NCBI RefSeq assembly: GCF_000522985.1 | Contig: NZ_CP007128.1 | Coordinates: forward strand, 806,001-870,000 | Length of the DNA: 64,000 bases | Direction: 5' to 3' | Source: Gemmatirosa kalamazoonensis | Lineage (GTDB): Bacteria > Gemmatimonadota > Gemmatimonadetes > Gemmatimonadales > Gemmatimonadaceae | Shown here: one piece after another, positions 60,174-64,000 of the stretch | How positions within the stretch are numbered: position 1 is the first letter of the stretch | How the letters are laid out: every line of letters begins with the position of its first letter | Notes under the pieces: model-generated | Databases searched by the model: none | The model's input: the letters and a program-made list of their open reading frames with translations, nothing else | What the model was told of the DNA's origin: nothing | Program-made: the position numbers and the translations under genes

Positions 60174-61088
60174 ATGCAGATCGCGATGGTGGGACTCGGC
60201 CGCATGGGCGCCAACATGGCGACGCGGCTGGCGCGGGGTGGACACCAGGTGGCGGCGTGGGACCGCTCGCCCGAGGCCACGCAGAAGACCGCGGCCGGCC
60301 AGTCCGGGATCACCGGCGCCGAGTCGCTCGAGGCGCTGGTCCGATCGCTCGACGCGCCGCGCGCCGTGTGGATCATGATCCCCGCCGGCGACCCCACCGA
60401 GCAGATGGTCGACACGCTGCTCGGCATGCTGCAGCAGGGCGACGCCATCATCGACGGCGGCAACAGCAACTACAAGGACTCCATGCGACGCGGCGCGAAG
60501 TGCGCCGAGCGCGGCGTGAGTTTCATCGACTGCGGCACGAGCGGCGGCGTGTGGGGGCTCGCCAACGGCTACAGCCTCATGGTCGGCGGCGACGACGCGG
60601 CCGTCGGGCGGCTGCGCCCCCTCTTCGAGACGCTCGCGCCGGGGCCTAACACCGGCTGGGGCCACGTCGGTCCCGTCGGCAGCGGCCACTTCACGAAGAT
60701 GGTGCACAACGGCATCGAGTACGGCATGATGCAGGCGTTCGCCGAAGGGTTCAGCATCATGCAGCACAAGAAGGAGTTCGCTCTCGACCTCGCGCAGGTC
60801 GCCGAGATCTGGCGCGAGGGCAGCGTGGTGCGCTCGTGGCTCCTCGATCTCACCGCGCGCGCGCTGGCCGAGAACCCGACGATGGACGGCATCGCGCCGT
60901 ACGTCAGCGACTCCGGCGAGGGACGCTGGACGGTGGCCGAGGCGATCGATCTCGACGTGCCGGCGCCGGTCATCACGCACTCGCTCATCGCCCGCCTGCG
61001 CTCGCGCGACGCCGAGTCGTTCACCGACAAGCTGCTGGCCGCGATGCGCAACCAGTTCGGCGGTCACGCCATCAAGCGCGAGGGCTGA
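60174..61088 (+). CDS. gnd: 6-phosphogluconate dehydrogenase, short (decarboxylating, GndA-like) form
   Basis: A 304-residue enzyme: MQIAMVGLGRMGANMATRLARGG (dinucleotide fold), AIIDGGNSNYKDS, the catalytic Lys in HFTKMVHNGIEYGMMQAFAEG, and a truncated C-terminal helical domain. The short form (about 300 residues, versus 470 in E. coli) usually prefers NAD. It converts 6-phosphogluconate to ribulose-5-phosphate plus CO2. GGAG lies 5-8 bp before the ATG. First gene of the gnd-zwf-pgl operon. Confidence 0.93.
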   Translation: MQIAMVGLGRMGANMATRLARGGHQVAAWDRSPEATQKTAAGQSGITGAESLEALVRSLDAPRAVWIMIPAGDPTEQMVDTLLGMLQQGDAIIDGGNSNYKDSMRRGAKCAERGVSFIDCGTSGGVWGLANGYSLMVGGDDAAVGRLRPLFETLAPGPNTGWGHVGPVGSGHFTKMVHNGIEYGMMQAFAEGFSIMQHKKEFALDLAQVAEIWREGSVVRSWLLDLTARALAENPTMDGIAPYVSDSGEGRWTVAEAIDLDVPAPVITHSLIARLRSRDAESFTDKLLAAMRNQFGGHAIKREG

Positions 61089-61091
61089 GCG

Positions 61092-62623
<1,532 letters not shown>

Positions 62624-62627
<4 letters not shown>

Positions 62628-63373
62628 CGGCGCCTAACGACCTTGCGGGCGCCGCGCCGGTCGTGCGCGTGGTGGCCGACGCCGACGCGCTCACGCAGGC
62701 CGCCGAGGCGCTCGTCGGCGACGCGGTGCTGCATGCGGTCGAGCGGCACGGCCGCTGCGCCGTCGCGCTCGCGGGCGGCAGCACGCCGCGCGCGCTCTAC
62801 GCGCGCCTCGCCGCCTCCGACGCGGCGCGACTGCCGTGGAACCTCGTCGACGTGTGGTTCGGCGACGAGCGGTGCGTGCCGCCCGACGACGCGGCGAGCA
62901 ACTACCGCATGGCGCACGACGCGCTGCTCTCGCGCGTGCCGATCCCGCCCGAGAACGTGCGCCGCATCCCCGGAGAGCTCGGCGCCGCCGCCGCGGCCGA
63001 GGCGTACGACGCGATGCTGCGCGACGCGTTCGGCGCGTTGGGCACGGGCGGCGAGGGCTTCGACCTCGTGCTGCTCGGCGTCGGCACGGAGGGGCACACG
63101 GCGTCGCTCTTCCCCGGACACCCCGCGCTCGACGTGACCGACCGGTGGGCCGTGCCCGTGGACCCCGCGCCGCCGACCGCGAAGCCGCTCGTCCCGCGCG
63201 TGACGCTCACCTTCCCCGCGCTCACCGGCGCCACGGAGATCCTCGTCCTCGCCACCGGCGCGGAGAAGAAGTACATCGTCGACGCGGTGCGCGCGGGAGA
63301 CACCGAGCTGCCGGCGGCGCGCGTGCGCGGGCGGGAGCGCACGATGTGGATCGTCGACAACGCCGCCGGGTGA
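62624..63373 (+). CDS. pgl: 6-phosphogluconolactonase (DevB/Pgl family)
   Basis: A 249-residue lactonase of the NagB-like fold: GRCAVALAGGSTPRALYARLA, WFGDERCVPPDDAASNYRMA, LVLLGVGTEGHTASLFPG and the late VTLTFPAL match DevB-type Pgl. It hydrolyses 6-phosphogluconolactone from the preceding enzyme. The ATG overlaps the zwf stop. Codons 4-5 lie in a GCCTAACG octamer. A GGACTGAAG hairpin follows. Confidence 0.95.
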
Positions 63374-63396
63374 CGCGTGGCTCGGCGCGCCTCCTG

Positions 63397-63526
63397 GGCT
63401 CCACGTACGTGTTTCCGTGGGACTGAAGAAGGACTGAAGGAGGACTGAAGAAGGAACCTTTCAAGTGTCCTGCTTCAGTCCTCCTTCAGTCCTTCTTCAG
63501 TCCTACAGAGTTTCGTACGTGGAGCC
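63397..63526. repeat. GGCTCCACGTACG-type hairpin with GGACTGAAG arrays
   Basis: Exact 13-bp ends GGCTCCACGTACG and CGTACGTGGAGCC; left units GGGACTGAAGAA, GGACTGAAGG, AGGACTGAAGAA; right CTTCAGTCCTCC, CTTCAGTCCTTC, CTTCAGTCC; centre AACCTTTCAAGTGTCC. It lies between pgl and the following exported gene on the same strand. Confidence 0.92.
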
Positions 63527-63538
63527 AACCCGCGAGAG

Positions 63539-64000
63539 ATGAGAACCTTCGCGACTCTGGTGATCGTGACGACGGCGACCGCGTGGACGGCTGCCGCGCA
63601 GACGCCGCGTCCCACGCCGCCGACGCGCGACCCGCACGCGCCGGGCTACGTGCCGTCGACCGACCTCCCCGACGGCGCGCTGCCACCGGTCGATCGCGAT
63701 GGCAACTTCGTGCTCGGCCCCACACACGCGCCGGCGCCGGAGACGCTCGCGCGCGACGGCGTGCCGCGCGGCACGGTGCACACCTTCACCATGCGCTCCG
63801 AGGAGAGCCGCCTCTTCCCCGGCGTCGCGCGCGACTCGGGCACGTTCGGCACGCCCGACCCGAACGATCCGGCGTCGCTCGTCGTCACGACGAGCCGCGC
63901 CGCGCCGTGGACGCGTCGCGTCGACGTCTACGTGCCCGCGCAGTACGTCCCCGGCAGCGCCGCGCCGCTCCTCGTCGGCGCCGACGGCCCCGACCCGCTG
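63539..64000 (+). CDS. Exported esterase-like protein (3' end beyond window)
   Basis: ATG 63539 opens a signal peptide (MRTFATLVIVTTATAWTAAAQ), then GVPRGTVHTFTMRSEESRLFPGVAR, TFGTPDPNDPASLVVTTS and RRVDVYVPAQYVPGSAAPLLVGADG. This pattern is typical of the N-terminus of the enterochelin-esterase/putative-esterase (alpha/beta hydrolase) family of exported proteins. The catalytic part is beyond the window. The first 12 bp abut the upstream hairpin. Confidence 0.8.
   Translation, partial: MRTFATLVIVTTATAWTAAAQTPRPTPPTRDPHAPGYVPSTDLPDGALPPVDRDGNFVLGPTHAPAPETLARDGVPRGTVHTFTMRSEESRLFPGVARDSGTFGTPDPNDPASLVVTTSRAAPWTRRVDVYVPAQYVPGSAAPLLVGADGPDPL

Overview
This is a very GC-rich, gene-dense stretch of bacterial chromosome. 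It has no rRNA, tRNA, CRISPR array, prophage or recognisable transposase. Gene content suggests a soil-type Gram-negative chemoheterotroph, most likely Gemmatimonadota or a neighbouring phylum. The clues are an orphan MacB/FtsX permease of the acidobacterial type, a PEP-CTERM protein, lipoproteins and outer-membrane-type exported proteins, a reaction-centre-type dihaem cytochrome, exported amidohydrolases and exported peptidases. The lineage is an inference from gene content only; no marker gene is present.

Layout. 0-7 kb: a Nudix-DinB fusion, a P-loop kinase-like protein, a translationally coupled formylglycine-generating enzyme and sulfatase, and a large orphan permease. 7-15 kb: NudC, an MFS carboxylate transporter, a LURP-one protein, two DUF72 genes coupled to an aldo/keto reductase, and a DlgD-type reductase. 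15-19 kb: a kaiB-kaiC-histidine kinase operon without kaiA. 19-27 kb: small lipoproteins and hydrophilic proteins, an SGNH hydrolase, YbaK, a zinc-ribbon protein, a LytS/LytR-type pair and a methyltransferase. 27-42 kb: a CDF transporter coupled to a shortened solute-binding protein, MscS, two HAD phosphatases, cytochrome c, three tandem amidohydrolases, a PQQ sugar dehydrogenase, DoxX, GNAT and an MltF-like transglycosylase. 42-55 kb: a Gfo/Idh/MocA oxidoreductase, a six-hairpin glycosidase, prolyl oligopeptidase, M20 peptidase, a DUF2911 protein, PnuC and a PEP-CTERM protein. 55-64 kb: a Ser/Thr kinase, a Rieske-cytochrome P450 fusion, the gnd-zwf-pgl pentose-phosphate operon and the start of an esterase.

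Two repeat systems are superimposed on these genes. The first is the octamer CGTTAGGC / GCCTAACG. I counted about 44 exact copies and about 11 one-mismatch copies by eye, on both strands, inside genes and very often exactly at stop codons or in the first codons. Its density and placement resemble DNA-uptake sequences. The second is a set of more than fifteen intergenic inverted-array loci in several unrelated sequence families. Each has short units repeated on one arm and the same units reverse-complemented on the other. One family, a roughly 40-80 bp G6-CT-C6 element, lies downstream of a gene reading the same way in all five copies and carries that gene's stop codon in three. These repeats are the most unusual aspect of the window.

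The genes mostly form short operons with 4-bp ATGA or GTGA overlaps: FGE-sulfatase, DUF72-AKR, kaiB-kaiC-HK, sensor-regulator, SBP-CDF and zwf-pgl.
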